DNA of 64,000 bases from Wenzhouxiangella sp. XN201 (GCF_011008905.1 NZ_JAAIVI010000020.1:124001-188000); one strand, 5' to 3'; counted from the stretch's first letter, positions 26,352 through 34,931 are shown. Made by a program: numbers and translations. The notes: a model not told the origin generated them from the letters alone.

Positions 26352-28255
26352 AGCAGTTGCGTGCCGATGGTGAAATGCAGCCGCCAGGGTTGGTCGACAT
26401 CGTCCAGGGCCTGGGCGATATCGATCTGCAGCGGCCCGATCATCGTATACCAGCGAAAGCCAACGCCCACACCGCGCTTGAGCTTGCGCTGGTCGAGATC
26501 GTTGAAGGCGTTGCCGATGTCGGCGAAGGCCGCCAGCGACCAGTTCTCGCCGACCCGGAATTCATATTCGACCGAGCCGACCAACAGGTGATTGGCACCG
26601 TTGCGGTTGGTGCTCAGATTCTCGTAGCCGTAGCCGCGCACGGTGCGATCGCCGCCGGTCTTGAAGCGATAGCGTTCGGGCAAGTCGGTGATGGCCAGAT
26701 CCAGAATGCGATCGTCGAGTTCGATGTCCAGGCGGCGGGTATCGGCCTCGGTGTAGCCGATTTCGCCTCGCAGCAGCAGCTTGTGGCGCTCGCCGAAGCG
26801 CAAGTGCCAGCGGCCGCTGCCCCAGGCCTGGGCAAAACTGACGTCGGAGCCGATCGACTCGTGCGCGCCCAGTAACTGTGCCTGCAACACCAGGCCGCGG
26901 GTGTTGAATCCGGTGCCGCGAATCGAGGGCAGGCGCCAGCGCGCGCCCAGGGCGACGGCGGTCGTGTCGGTCTGGAGAAAGGGTGCCAGTTCGGGATTGG
27001 CCTCGAGCAGGGCCTCGTTTTCGCTGCTGAAGGATCCTTCGCGGAAGGCGTCGAAGCTCTCATCGAGTAGCGACAGGAACAATCGTTCTTCCAGGGGCTG
27101 GAAATGTTCGGTCAGGAGCCGGCGTTCCTGCAGTCGGCCGAAAGTCAGCTCGGCCTGCTCGCGGCGGCCGCTGAAGGCTTCGAACACCGGTTCGACCCGG
27201 TTCTCGTCGTAGAAGCGGAAGTTGTCCTGTTCGCTGCGCAGCACGGCACCGGCGGTGAGAAACTCGGAGGGCCGGTCGCCGCGAGGATGCTGGTATTCGC
27301 TTCTGAGCACGAACTCCTCGCGCCGCTGCTGGGCGCCGAAGGCGGTGTCCAGGCGATTGCCGCGTGACGAAAGGTAGTGCCGGGTCCAGCCCAGCTGCAG
27401 CCGCGCGCCGGTATCCGTGCCGAAACCGACCGTGCTGCGCCAGGTGTTGGGCGGGCGTTCCCGCAATTGGTAGTGCAGGTTGACCCGCCGCTGCTCCGTG
27501 TCGCGCTCGGGTTCCACGACCACGCGTTCGAACAGGCCCGATCGCACCAGCACTTCGCGCTGCCGGTCGAGTTCCTCGATGTCGTAGGGATCGTCGGCCT
27601 CGAGGGTGTGCAGCCGATTCATCAGGCGGGTGCCGAACGGCGTTTCCGAGACTTCGTAGTGGCCGAATCGGTAGCGCTCGCCGGTGTCGTACTTGAGCCG
27701 GATTTCGGCCTCGCGCTGGTCCGGGTCGACGATCACCCGCCGCTCGTCGAAATGCGCATCGAAGTAGCCGCGCGCCTCGGCCAGCCGCTCGAGCGACTGC
27801 AGGCCGGAGCGCCAGATCCGGTGATCGAGCACCTGGCCGGTCGGCAACGGCCATTCTTCCTGCCATTCGTCGAATTCCGGGTCCTCGGCCCCGCCGCCGA
27901 GAATCTCCAGCCGCAGTTCTGTGACGGTAACGGCGCGGCCGGGATTGACCTCGATGTTTGCCTGCCAGTGCTCGCCTTCGGTATCGGGTTCGATCAGGCG
28001 CACCTGGATGCGGGGGCGGTAATAGCCGAAAGGCCTGAGGGCCTGCCGGGCTTCCTCGCGGGCGTCGTCGGCCATCTGACGCAAGCGCCACAGCGACAGG
28101 TCTTCGAATCGTTCCGCCCGCACCAGCGACAGCGAGGCGCGCAGGTTGGCCAGCAGCTCACCGTCGACGCCGCTGATCTCGGTTCGCACCGAAGCGGCCT
28201 GCAGGGCAGGCGAAATCAGCAGTGCGATCAGCAACAATCGACGAGCCAGCGCCAT
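26348..28255 (-). CDS. tamA: Outer membrane translocation protein TamA
   Basis: This 635-residue Omp85-family protein has a signal peptide (ending LQA), three POTRA-like domains in the first 270 residues, and a C-terminal 16-strand barrel. The conserved VRGYGYENLS segment near residue 555 matches the RGY motif of Omp85 proteins. It works with TamB in outer membrane assembly. It is the first gene of the tamAB operon; the 62-base space to the convergent-side comM end holds its promoter region. Confidence 0.93.
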   Translation of the reverse strand: MALARRLLLIALLISPALQAASVRTEISGVDGELLANLRASLSLVRAERFEDLSLWRLRQMADDAREEARQALRPFGYYRPRIQVRLIEPDTEGEHWQANIEVNPGRAVTVTELRLEILGGGAEDPEFDEWQEEWPLPTGQVLDHRIWRSGLQSLERLAEARGYFDAHFDERRVIVDPDQREAEIRLKYDTGERYRFGHYEVSETPFGTRLMNRLHTLEADDPYDIEELDRQREVLVRSGLFERVVVEPERDTEQRRVNLHYQLRERPPNTWRSTVGFGTDTGARLQLGWTRHYLSSRGNRLDTAFGAQQRREEFVLRSEYQHPRGDRPSEFLTAGAVLRSEQDNFRFYDENRVEPVFEAFSGRREQAELTFGRLQERRLLTEHFQPLEERLFLSLLDESFDAFREGSFSSENEALLEANPELAPFLQTDTTAVALGARWRLPSIRGTGFNTRGLVLQAQLLGAHESIGSDVSFAQAWGSGRWHLRFGERHKLLLRGEIGYTEADTRRLDIELDDRILDLAITDLPERYRFKTGGDRTVRGYGYENLSTNRNGANHLLVGSVEYEFRVGENWSLAAFADIGNAFNDLDQRKLKRGVGVGFRWYTMIGPLQIDIAQALDDVDQPWRLHFTIGTQLL

Positions 28256-28317
28256 GAGGAGTCCGGGCCAAAACCAATGAGTATGGTAACGCTCGGACAG
28301 TCCGGCCGGCGTGATGT

Positions 28318-29826
28318 TCAGGCGGTGTGTGCCAGGACGTCCTGGCGCCGATCGAGTTGCCGGTAGCCGACCGCCTCGCTCAGATGGCGCGCATCGATGT
28401 CGGCGGCGCCGTCGAGATCGGCAATGGTGCGCGCCACGCGCAGGATGCGATGGTGCGCCCGGGCCGACAGGCGCAACCGCTCGCAGGCCGTTTCGAGCAG
28501 CCCGGCACAGCGCTCATCGAGCGCGCAGTGCTCGCGGATGCCGTTGATATCCAGGCGGGCGTTGATGCGGCCACGTGCCGACTGACGTTTGCGTGCAAAG
28601 AGCACCCGCTCGCGCACGGTCGCCGATGGTTCGCCCTGCGGCAGGTCTTTGAGGGACTGGTGCGGCACGTCCACGTGCAGGTCGATGCGATCGAGCAGCG
28701 GCCCGGAAATGCGGTCGCGGTAGCGGCGGATCTGGTCGGGCGTGCAGTTGCAGCGCCCCGAGGGATCGCCCTCGTAGCCGCAGGGGCAGGGATTCATCGC
28801 CGCGACCAATTGAAAGGCGGCTGGAAATTCAGCCTGCACCGCCGCGCGCGAGATCACCACGCGGCCGGATTCGAGCGGTTCGCGCAGCACCTCCAGCACG
28901 TGCCGGGAAAACTCCGGCAGTTCGTCCAGGAACAGGACGCCGCCGTGGGCCAGCGAGATTTCACCCGGCCGCGGTTTCGAGCCGCCACCGACCAGGGCCA
29001 CGCCCGAAGCCGTGTGGTGCGGAGAGCGGAACTTGCGCTGCCGCCAGGTGGCCGGGTCGAGCTCGCGGCCGGCGACCGAGGCGATGGCCGCCGCTTCCAG
29101 CGCCTCGGTCTCTTCCATCGGCGGCAGGATGCCGGCCAGGCGCGAGGCCAGCAGGGTCTTGCCGGTGCCCGGCGGACCCATCAAAAGCAGGTTGTGGCCG
29201 CCGGCGGCAGCGATCTCCAGCGCCCGGCGTGCGCGGTGTTGTCCCAGCACGTCGGCCAGGTCCGGGCCGCTCCAGGTTCTGCATTCCGTGCTCTTGGTGG
29301 CGCGCGCCAGCGCCTGCCGACCGTTGAGCGCCGCGGCGACCTCGCTCAGTGATTCGGCCAGGTAGATCTCGGCATCCTCGACCAGGCCGGCTTCCTCGGC
29401 ATTGGCTCGGGGCAGGACCAGTTTGCGGCCGTTCTCGCGCACCCGCAGGATGGCCGGCAGCGCACCCTTGACCGCGCGCAACCGGCCGGTCAGCGACAGC
29501 TCGCCGAGAAACTCCCATTCATGGAGTTCTTCATCGGGCACCTGGCCGGAGGCGGCCAGTACGCCGACGGCAATCGGCAAGTCGAAGCGCGCGCCTTCCT
29601 TGGGCAGATCAGCCGGGGCCAGCGATATCGTGGTGCGCCAGGAAGGCAGCTCAAAATCCGAGTTCTTCATCGCCGCGCGCACACGGTCCTTGCTCTCGCG
29701 CACGGCCGTTTCCGGCAGACCGACGATGGTCACCATCGGCAGCCCCGGCGAAAGATTGACCTCGCAGAGCACCTGCGGCGCCTCGATCCCGACGGCGGCG
29801 CGTGAAAGCACGGTTGCCAAGCCCAT
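28318..29826 (-). CDS. comM: ComM/YifB family branch-migration helicase, intact copy
   Basis: This 502-residue protein has the normal ComM layout: an N-terminal Lon-like domain, an AAA+ domain with Walker A GPPGTGKT (around residue 220) and LFLDELPEF as Walker B, a CPCGY cysteine motif, and a C-terminal Mg-chelatase domain. ComM is a hexameric helicase that extends heteroduplex during natural transformation. The ATG at 29826 was chosen by alignment with the truncated second copy. The first 282 codons are duplicated at 34007-34852. It lies downstream of the cargo operon, on the same strand. Confidence 0.93.
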   Translation of the reverse strand: MGLATVLSRAAVGIEAPQVLCEVNLSPGLPMVTIVGLPETAVRESKDRVRAAMKNSDFELPSWRTTISLAPADLPKEGARFDLPIAVGVLAASGQVPDEELHEWEFLGELSLTGRLRAVKGALPAILRVRENGRKLVLPRANAEEAGLVEDAEIYLAESLSEVAAALNGRQALARATKSTECRTWSGPDLADVLGQHRARRALEIAAAGGHNLLLMGPPGTGKTLLASRLAGILPPMEETEALEAAAIASVAGRELDPATWRQRKFRSPHHTASGVALVGGGSKPRPGEISLAHGGVLFLDELPEFSRHVLEVLREPLESGRVVISRAAVQAEFPAAFQLVAAMNPCPCGYEGDPSGRCNCTPDQIRRYRDRISGPLLDRIDLHVDVPHQSLKDLPQGEPSATVRERVLFARKRQSARGRINARLDINGIREHCALDERCAGLLETACERLRLSARAHHRILRVARTIADLDGAADIDARHLSEAVGYRQLDRRQDVLAHTA

Positions 29827-29904
29827 GGTGACTCCGCTGTTGAGACTGGGGACAGCTTGCTCCAAGCACCTGCGGCCGCGAAATAGCCGCTTCGCGTGAC
29901 GGCT

Positions 29905-29920
29905 TGTAGGAAATTTGCTA
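29905..29920 (-). promoter_or_regulatory. Conserved motif upstream of comM
   Basis: Read on the comM strand the block is TAGCAAATTTCCTACA, ending about 79 bases before the ATG. The truncated comM copy has the same block with one change at nearly the same distance (77 bases), while the sequence between block and ATG is not alike. This marks it as a probable regulatory site; the factor is unknown. Confidence 0.55.
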
Positions 29921-29974
29921 TTCCGCCAGCAGATCGCGCGACTGCGGCGGCAATTCGGCGCCATTCGCTGGGTG

Positions 29975-30000
29975 TCCCGATTCCGCTTCCCGATTCCGCT
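29975..30000. repeat. 13-base perfect tandem duplication
   Basis: The unit TCCCGATTCCGCT occurs twice without a gap, in the noncoding sequence upstream of comM. It may be a small replication slippage product near the element boundary. Confidence 0.8.
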
Positions 30001-30046
30001 ACATCAAAGGGTTATGAGTGGGCGTAATGCCCGGAAGGTGAAGTCT

Positions 30047-30096
30047 GTTAGTCGCGCTCCTTCTTGAAAAGTAGCGTTAATTGTTGCGACTTGACA
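30047..30096 (-). repeat. Transposon-end-like repeat, copy 2
   Basis: Read on the minus strand it starts TGTCAA and contains CAATTAACGCTACTTT and then CAAGAAGGAGCGC. It is closely similar to, and in the same orientation as, the sequence at 33959-34006. Two related units of about 20 bases (starting GCAACAATTAACGC and TCAAGAAGGAGCGC) can be set out within it, as in transposase-binding repeats of Tn7-like and related elements. Confidence 0.65.
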
Positions 30097-30153
30097 ACTG
30101 CACCTGGGATCTGCCCCGCAGCTAGCCCATGGAAAGCCGGTAATGCTCCAGCC

Positions 30154-30185
30154 AAAAATCCCCTGCCCAATTCAAGGCAGGGGAT
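30154..30185 (-). terminator. Intrinsic terminator of the secreted-protease operon
   Basis: On the minus strand a perfect 10-base stem (ATCCCCTGCC / GGCAGGGGAT) with a short loop is followed by TTTTT. It lies 32 bases after the protease stop codon and separates the cargo operon from comM. Confidence 0.9.
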
Positions 30186-30216
30186 ATGAGGTTGCTGATG
30201 ATTTCAAGGGAATGGG

Positions 30217-31683
30217 TTACGGGCAAGTAAAGGAATACTGATCAAGTGTCGTTCCGTACGGGTTGGTTGTTGCGAGATTCACTTGTACTGGCTGTCCGGA
30301 GGAGCAAGTTCCCGTTAAGACCACCGAAGTCGAAGAGTGACCAGTACTCGATGTCCAGCTTATTTCCGGCCACCCTTGTGAATGTATGTTATCCAGCGCG
30401 CAGAAAAAATTTTCTGGCGCATGGAGTGTCGTGTCAGGGCAGATAGAAGTGTTCACTGGCGGGTTCACCCCATGTGAGGTTAGCATAGTCAATGAAAATG
30501 CGTCAGTGCTGTCATCAGCTGGCCAAAAAAATGTTCTATCCGCTCCGGTCTCACACGTGCTCCCGGCTGGATCCACTCCTACATTAGTTCCTTGTGCTTG
30601 TAGTGTGCCAGCCCCCACCCAAGAACCGCCGGAATCCCCAGGTTCAGAGCAGGATCCATTCACTTCAGTTACTCCGTCTATGGTAATGGAGTAAGGATAG
30701 TACGGTAAATCAAATGCCTGCTCTGCGTCCCAAGCGTTTATAGTTCCGCAGTGCGGACCTCCGCTCGTCCCACCATATCGACAGACGGTATTACCGATCA
30801 GCGCTCGGTCTAATCCCGCCCATTCCGCAGGTATCGAAAAGACACCAGATCCGTAACCTTGAACCTCCGGAACGGGGTTCCAGGCAGACGTAGTATCGAC
30901 CCAGCCTCTGTCCTCTGGACCCCAATCCGACTGCTGCACGGTTCCTAGAGCTACTTCAGTCGGAGTAACTATATCGTTTCCAACGTAACCGCAGTGTCCT
31001 GCCGTGACATAGCCCCCTTCAACGGCAAAACCGGCGGAACATTTGAAGTCCTCAAAAGTCTTATCTGGGTCGCTTGCTCCCCACGTTGAGTTTCTAGTCG
31101 GAACCGCCCCTCGAAGTGCGCCGGATGAGAATACGGGCAAACTTGAGACTTCCCTTACATGTACACTATCGCGAATCTGTAAACCGACCATCGCTGCTTC
31201 AATGAAAGCAGAATTTTCATCCTTGAAATCGACTTCAACTGCATTGATCCGAGGATTTACAGCGATACGAACTATTGCGTGAGCTAGCCTAGTGTCGGAG
31301 GCTAGCAGTGACTTGAGCGCCGTTCGCGCTCTCACAAGATCATCCAGGCTCCGTTGCACCAAAACCGGATCACCGCCCATTCTCTCGACGAAGTCCTCAT
31401 CATTTCGATCGGAAATAGCAACCTTAAGTGAAAGCGACTCAGCATCAAACCAGCTGCCCGCGTAACTGGCAATCGAAGATGCTTCAATCTTTCGCGCAAA
31501 ATCTGTTGCCTCAGCTTCTTTAGCTAGTCGTAAAATGGCCTGTTCTTCCGTAGAGCCATATAATTCCTGCACCTGTTTTAGGATATCTGTCTGCTGGCCA
31601 ATTGTTCCAGCAAGTGCAAATGGCGCGAATAGAATTAGCGCAATAATTATCAGCATTTTTGAATGATCAATTGACTTTTTCAC
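30217..31683 (-). CDS. Secreted S1E-like (alpha-lytic/streptogrisin type) serine protease
   Basis: This 488-residue protein has a signal peptide (ending FALA), a pro-region of about 180 residues, and a chymotrypsin-fold catalytic domain. The histidine is in TAGHCG and the serine in SEPGDSGGSW, the form used by alpha-lytic protease and streptogrisins; TVCRYGGTSGGPHCG corresponds to their conserved disulfide region. A further C-terminal cysteine-containing domain of about 90 residues ends in YSFTCP. It probably matures by removal of the pro-region and acts outside the cell. The GTG start has GGGAGAAG upstream. It is the second gene of a two-gene operon and is clearly lower in GC than the chromosome around it. 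Confidence 0.87.
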   Translation of the reverse strand: MKKSIDHSKMLIIIALILFAPFALAGTIGQQTDILKQVQELYGSTEEQAILRLAKEAEATDFARKIEASSIASYAGSWFDAESLSLKVAISDRNDEDFVERMGGDPVLVQRSLDDLVRARTALKSLLASDTRLAHAIVRIAVNPRINAVEVDFKDENSAFIEAAMVGLQIRDSVHVREVSSLPVFSSGALRGAVPTRNSTWGASDPDKTFEDFKCSAGFAVEGGYVTAGHCGYVGNDIVTPTEVALGTVQQSDWGPEDRGWVDTTSAWNPVPEVQGYGSGVFSIPAEWAGLDRALIGNTVCRYGGTSGGPHCGTINAWDAEQAFDLPYYPYSITIDGVTEVNGSCSEPGDSGGSWVGAGTLQAQGTNVGVDPAGSTCETGADRTFFWPADDSTDAFSLTMLTSHGVNPPVNTSICPDTTLHAPENFFCALDNIHSQGWPEISWTSSTGHSSTSVVLTGTCSSGQPVQVNLATTNPYGTTLDQYSFTCP

Positions 31684-31714
31684 AGTACTTCTCCCAGCCC
31701 ATTTCCCCTTGTGA

Positions 31715-33691
31715 TTACTTCGGTGTCAGATGAAGGATGTATGCACGAGTTTCTGAACGAGTAAACGGCCGGTTGGGGGTCCGTCCTTCGATCAGTATCA
31801 TCGAGCCATCGCGCGAAATGCTGCGCGCATTCATGCTGCCCCATTCGCTATCCTTCAGTTCTGGAACCTCCGTCAATGAACGTGACGACGTAATACCGGT
31901 GTTTTGGGTCCAAATGAAGGCCCTGGCTAGCAGCCTGTCGTCTGAGTCCACTGTAGCGTAGTGTCCGACGATGATTGAGCCATCGCCGGACATGGCACGT
32001 GGAAGGTACGGGGGGTCTTGAATGGCCACTATCGTATCAGGCAATTCGCCGAGAAATCCAAATTCCCCAGTGGGTTTCCAATACCAGGCCTGTCGGAAAT
32101 GGGGATGATCAGGTAAAGCCAAAGGGGTATCGCCGCCAGCCACCAGGCTGCAGTCAAAATTGCAACTTGTTGCGGGCCCCAGTTGTTGCCCGCTCGGGGT
32201 ATACAAAAATTGCGGCTCGTTGTCGTTAACCCATCGGAGCCCCGCCGTCCATTCTGATGCGGATCCGTTACTGAAATGCAGGCTATCACCCACTACCGTG
32301 CTGCCGTCATTGGAGGCTGCAAATGCCCGCACGATGGGAGTTTCGTCGGACTTGTTCAGCGCGACTTGTCCATTGTCGGCGCTCCAGATCCACGGGACGT
32401 CGCCAGAAATATCCGGGCCGCTACCTCGGCCGACCAGGTGACTTCTATCCTGTGACGCGCCCTCCAGGATCGATCTCTCGAAGATCAGGCCCTGGAGTGG
32501 TTGCCAACCAGTATCATCCCGCCACCTCTTGAGACGCACGTCTCCACTCGAAACCTTATCCATTGCGAACAGCGCACTGGAGTCTGGAACGATCACCGGG
32601 TCAGTGCTGATCAAGTCCGACCCCAATTGGTCCATTGTCTGGTCGCCAAATCGCCAACGGTACACCGTGTTGCCATCAGCCCCACCTACACGTACTGCGA
32701 TAACCGTTCCGTCATCTGCGATATCACGAGCCTGAATGTTCGTTGGCCCACCGTCATAGACAACGGGGATCTCGGTCACGCTCAACTCATATAGGTCCGA
32801 AAGCTGTGGAGGTTTCCATGGACAAGCGGGTTGGCTCAAATGTGTCAGGCGATCAAGGCTCAGCATGCCGAATCCAAATTCGGGGAATTCCGAGTCATAC
32901 TGCGCTGTTCCACCGCCGCAATCGATATCGAGCGTCAACGAGCCCCACTCGGTGTACTCGATGTCATTGGCATTGAATGCCTCGCCGAATCCTGTCCCCC
33001 CGGTCGAATACAACACCGGAAAGTCGATCTTTCCATCCTCGAAGGTGCCAGTGCCAATCATCCAGTACTGGTTACCGTCGAGGTCGTAGCTGAACCAGAT
33101 CAGTACTGCCTGGTCGCGTGACATCCACTGCAGGGTGTAGCCTTCGCCACTGTGAGTCGGGTCATACCAGGAACCGCTCTGGCCGGCATACTCGCGTACT
33201 GGCTGGCCCGGAACACCGTGTATGGGCTGACAGCCTGCCGCCATGGTTTGACTCAAGCGGACCACGGAGATGGTTTCGCTCTGGTCGAAGGCCGCGTAGC
33301 TGAACTCACCATGATCGCAATCTGAAAAGCTGAGTATTGCCTCGCCAACCACCTCGTACTCCACTTCATTGGGATCGAAGTTCGGGCCAAATCGTCCGCC
33401 GCGGGTCACGGTCAGTTCCGGAAAGATAATCTCGTCGCCGCTGATTTCACCGACATCGATCAGCCAGCGCTGATTGCCCTCCTCGTCGTAGGTGAACCAG
33501 TAGAGTAGGGCCGCGTCGTCGCTGAGTATCTCCAATACCAGACCCTCGCCGCTGCGATCGGGGTTGAACCAGTGGGCGCTCAGGCCGGAGGTGACGGAGA
33601 ACTCTTCGGCAAGTGCGGGTGAAACAGGCAGGATCAGGGCAAAGGCGCACAGCCAACGGCGCAATGCACCTGCGGAGGTCGCAAGCTTCAT
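31715..33691 (-). CDS. Secreted protein with two N-terminal SGEG/GNQ domains and HAF-type repeats
   Basis: This 658-residue exported protein has a signal peptide ending ALA. Two copies of a domain of about 120 residues follow, each with SGEG, a WF(T/S)YD core, GNQ and a tryptophan (for example DRSGEGLVLE and THSGEGYTLQ). The C-terminal 350 residues hold repeats of the ISDDGS-like kind (IADDGTVIAV, SNDGSTVVGDS, SGDGSIIVGHY, SRDGSMILIEG), as in HAF-repeat extracellular proteins with a propeller-like layout. The start at 33691 was chosen for its AGGA site; 33718 is an upstream alternative. It precedes the protease gene by 31 bases. Function unknown. Confidence 0.75.
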   Translation of the reverse strand: MKLATSAGALRRWLCAFALILPVSPALAEEFSVTSGLSAHWFNPDRSGEGLVLEILSDDAALLYWFTYDEEGNQRWLIDVGEISGDEIIFPELTVTRGGRFGPNFDPNEVEYEVVGEAILSFSDCDHGEFSYAAFDQSETISVVRLSQTMAAGCQPIHGVPGQPVREYAGQSGSWYDPTHSGEGYTLQWMSRDQAVLIWFSYDLDGNQYWMIGTGTFEDGKIDFPVLYSTGGTGFGEAFNANDIEYTEWGSLTLDIDCGGGTAQYDSEFPEFGFGMLSLDRLTHLSQPACPWKPPQLSDLYELSVTEIPVVYDGGPTNIQARDIADDGTVIAVRVGGADGNTVYRWRFGDQTMDQLGSDLISTDPVIVPDSSALFAMDKVSSGDVRLKRWRDDTGWQPLQGLIFERSILEGASQDRSHLVGRGSGPDISGDVPWIWSADNGQVALNKSDETPIVRAFAASNDGSTVVGDSLHFSNGSASEWTAGLRWVNDNEPQFLYTPSGQQLGPATSCNFDCSLVAGGDTPLALPDHPHFRQAWYWKPTGEFGFLGELPDTIVAIQDPPYLPRAMSGDGSIIVGHYATVDSDDRLLARAFIWTQNTGITSSRSLTEVPELKDSEWGSMNARSISRDGSMILIEGRTPNRPFTRSETRAYILHLTPK

Positions 33692-34006
33692 CGTCAGATT
33701 CCTGGGTCGGGATTTCATTTGGATGCGCCAACACCACTTTTGCTATTACCTCGCCCCCCTTTCGAACGTACGCGAGACTTGAACGACAAGTCAAGAATTG
33801 TCGAAGAGAACCATCGTGACTCAGGTCATGCTTTTTCGTTGCCCGGCTTGGTGTAGCACGACTCGATACCTGGAATCCGAGCGAAGGATCGCTACGAACA
33901 AAGGGGTGCAAAATTAGCGCGATAGCTGGTGGTGTCTCTTCGGCACATGCAAGGGATTGCGGTAGCGCAAATTCTTGTAAAGTAGCGTTAATCGTTGTAA
34001 TTGACA
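33692..34006. other. Noncoding stretch between cargo operon and truncated comM
   Basis: It presumably holds the promoter of the cargo operon. A small perfect inverted repeat, GACTTG-AACGA-CAAGTC, lies at 33776-33792 and could be an operator or hairpin. The last 48 bases are the transposon-end-like repeat. No gene is seen. Confidence 0.6.
33959..34006 (-). repeat. Transposon-end-like repeat, copy 1, abutting truncated comM
   Basis: On the minus strand TGTCAA starts directly after the GGC codon of Gly282 of the truncated comM. Two tandem related units of about 20 bases follow (ACAACGATTAACGCTACTTT and ACAAGAATTTGCGCTACCGC, 13 of 20 positions equal). A TGT terminus with internal tandem repeats is typical of element ends bound by TnsB/TniA-type transposases. 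It shares ATTAACGCTACTTT and CAAGAA with copy 2. Confidence 0.65.
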
Positions 34007-34852
34007 GCCGCCGCCGACCAGGGCCACGCCCGATGCCGTGTGGTGCGGCGATCGGAACTTGCGCTGCCGCCAGGTGGCCGGATCGAGCTCGCGGCCGGCG
34101 ACCGAGGCGATGGCCGCCGCTTCCAGCGCTTCGGTCTCTTCCATCGGCGGCAGGATGCCTGCCAGCCGGGAGGCCAGCAGGGTCTTGCCGGTGCCCGGCG
34201 GGCCCATCAGCAGGAGATTGTGACCGCCGGCGGCGGCGATCTCCAGCGCCCGGCGCGCCCGGTGCTGGCCCAGCACGTCGGCCAGGTCCGGCCCGCTCCA
34301 GGTTTTGCATTCCGTGCTCTTGGTCGCGCGCGCCAGCGCTTGCCGGCCGTTGAGCGCTGCGGCGACCTCGCTCAGTGACTCGGCCAGGTAGATTTCGGCA
34401 TCGCCGACCAGGCCGGCTTCCTCGGCATTGGCCCGGGGCAGGACCAGTTTCCGACCGTTCTCGCGCACCCGCAGGATGGCCGGCAGCGCGCCCTTGACCG
34501 CGCGCAACCGGCCGGTCAGCGACAACTCGCCGAGAAACTCCCATTCATTGAGTTCTTCATCGGGCACCTGGCCCGAGGCGGCCAGAACGCCCACGGCAAT
34601 CGGCAAGTCGAAACGTGCGCCTTCCTTGGGGAGATCAGCCGGGGCCAGCGATATCGTGGTGCGCCAGGAAGGCAGTTCGAAATCCGAATTCTTCATCGCC
34701 GCACGCACCCGGTCCTTGCTCTCGCGCACGGCGGTTTCCGGCAGGCCGACGATGGTCACCATCGGCAGCCCCGGCGAAAGATTGACCTCGCAGAGTACCT
34801 GCGGCGCCTCGATCCCCACGGCGGCACGCGACAGCACGGTTGCCAGTCCCAT
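34007..34852 (-). pseudogene. comM: Truncated comM copy (first 282 codons)
   Basis: The translation matches the intact ComM over residues 1-282 with only three substitutions (His to Asn in the EEL-EWEFL stretch, Glu to Gly before DAEIY, Arg to Lys in TEC-TW). It then stops matching at VGGG and reads about 30 foreign codons before a stop at 33914. It retains Walker A but lacks Walker B and the C-terminal domain, so it cannot be a working helicase. At the DNA level 12 of 180 bases differ in the stretch I compared (29041-29220 against 34067-34246); all those I translated are silent. Confidence 0.92.
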
Positions 34853-34931
34853 CAACCCGTTCCGTTTAAAGCCTGCCGACAGAATGGATCAGTTCACGTC
34901 GTTCTGACGATGGCCGTATGGCGTAGCGTGC

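Larger units (their letters stand above)
29827..30216. other. 390-base noncoding stretch between comM and the protease gene
   Basis: No gene is seen. In order it holds the comM upstream motif (29905-29920), a 13-base tandem duplication (29975-30000), a transposon-end-like repeat (30047-30096) and the terminator of the protease operon (30154-30185). Confidence 0.8.
30047..34006 (-). mobile_element. Cargo segment bounded by like-oriented end repeats
   Basis: The segment lies between an intact comM and a truncated comM. It carries two secreted-protein genes of visibly lower GC than the flanks and no recognisable transposase or integrase. It is bounded by two related TGTCAA-starting repeats in direct orientation. 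One of them abuts the truncated comM exactly. I interpret it as the remnant of an insertion into comM, probably by a Tn7-superfamily element, that has lost its transposition genes. The direct rather than inverted orientation shows it is not a simple intact transposon. Confidence 0.6.

Noticed and set aside
33914-34006. The roughly 30 extra codons at the end of the truncated comM frame as a functional new C-terminus
   Set aside because: They are read from the element end and upstream noncoding sequence and have no similarity to any domain; Walker B and the C-terminal domain are lost.
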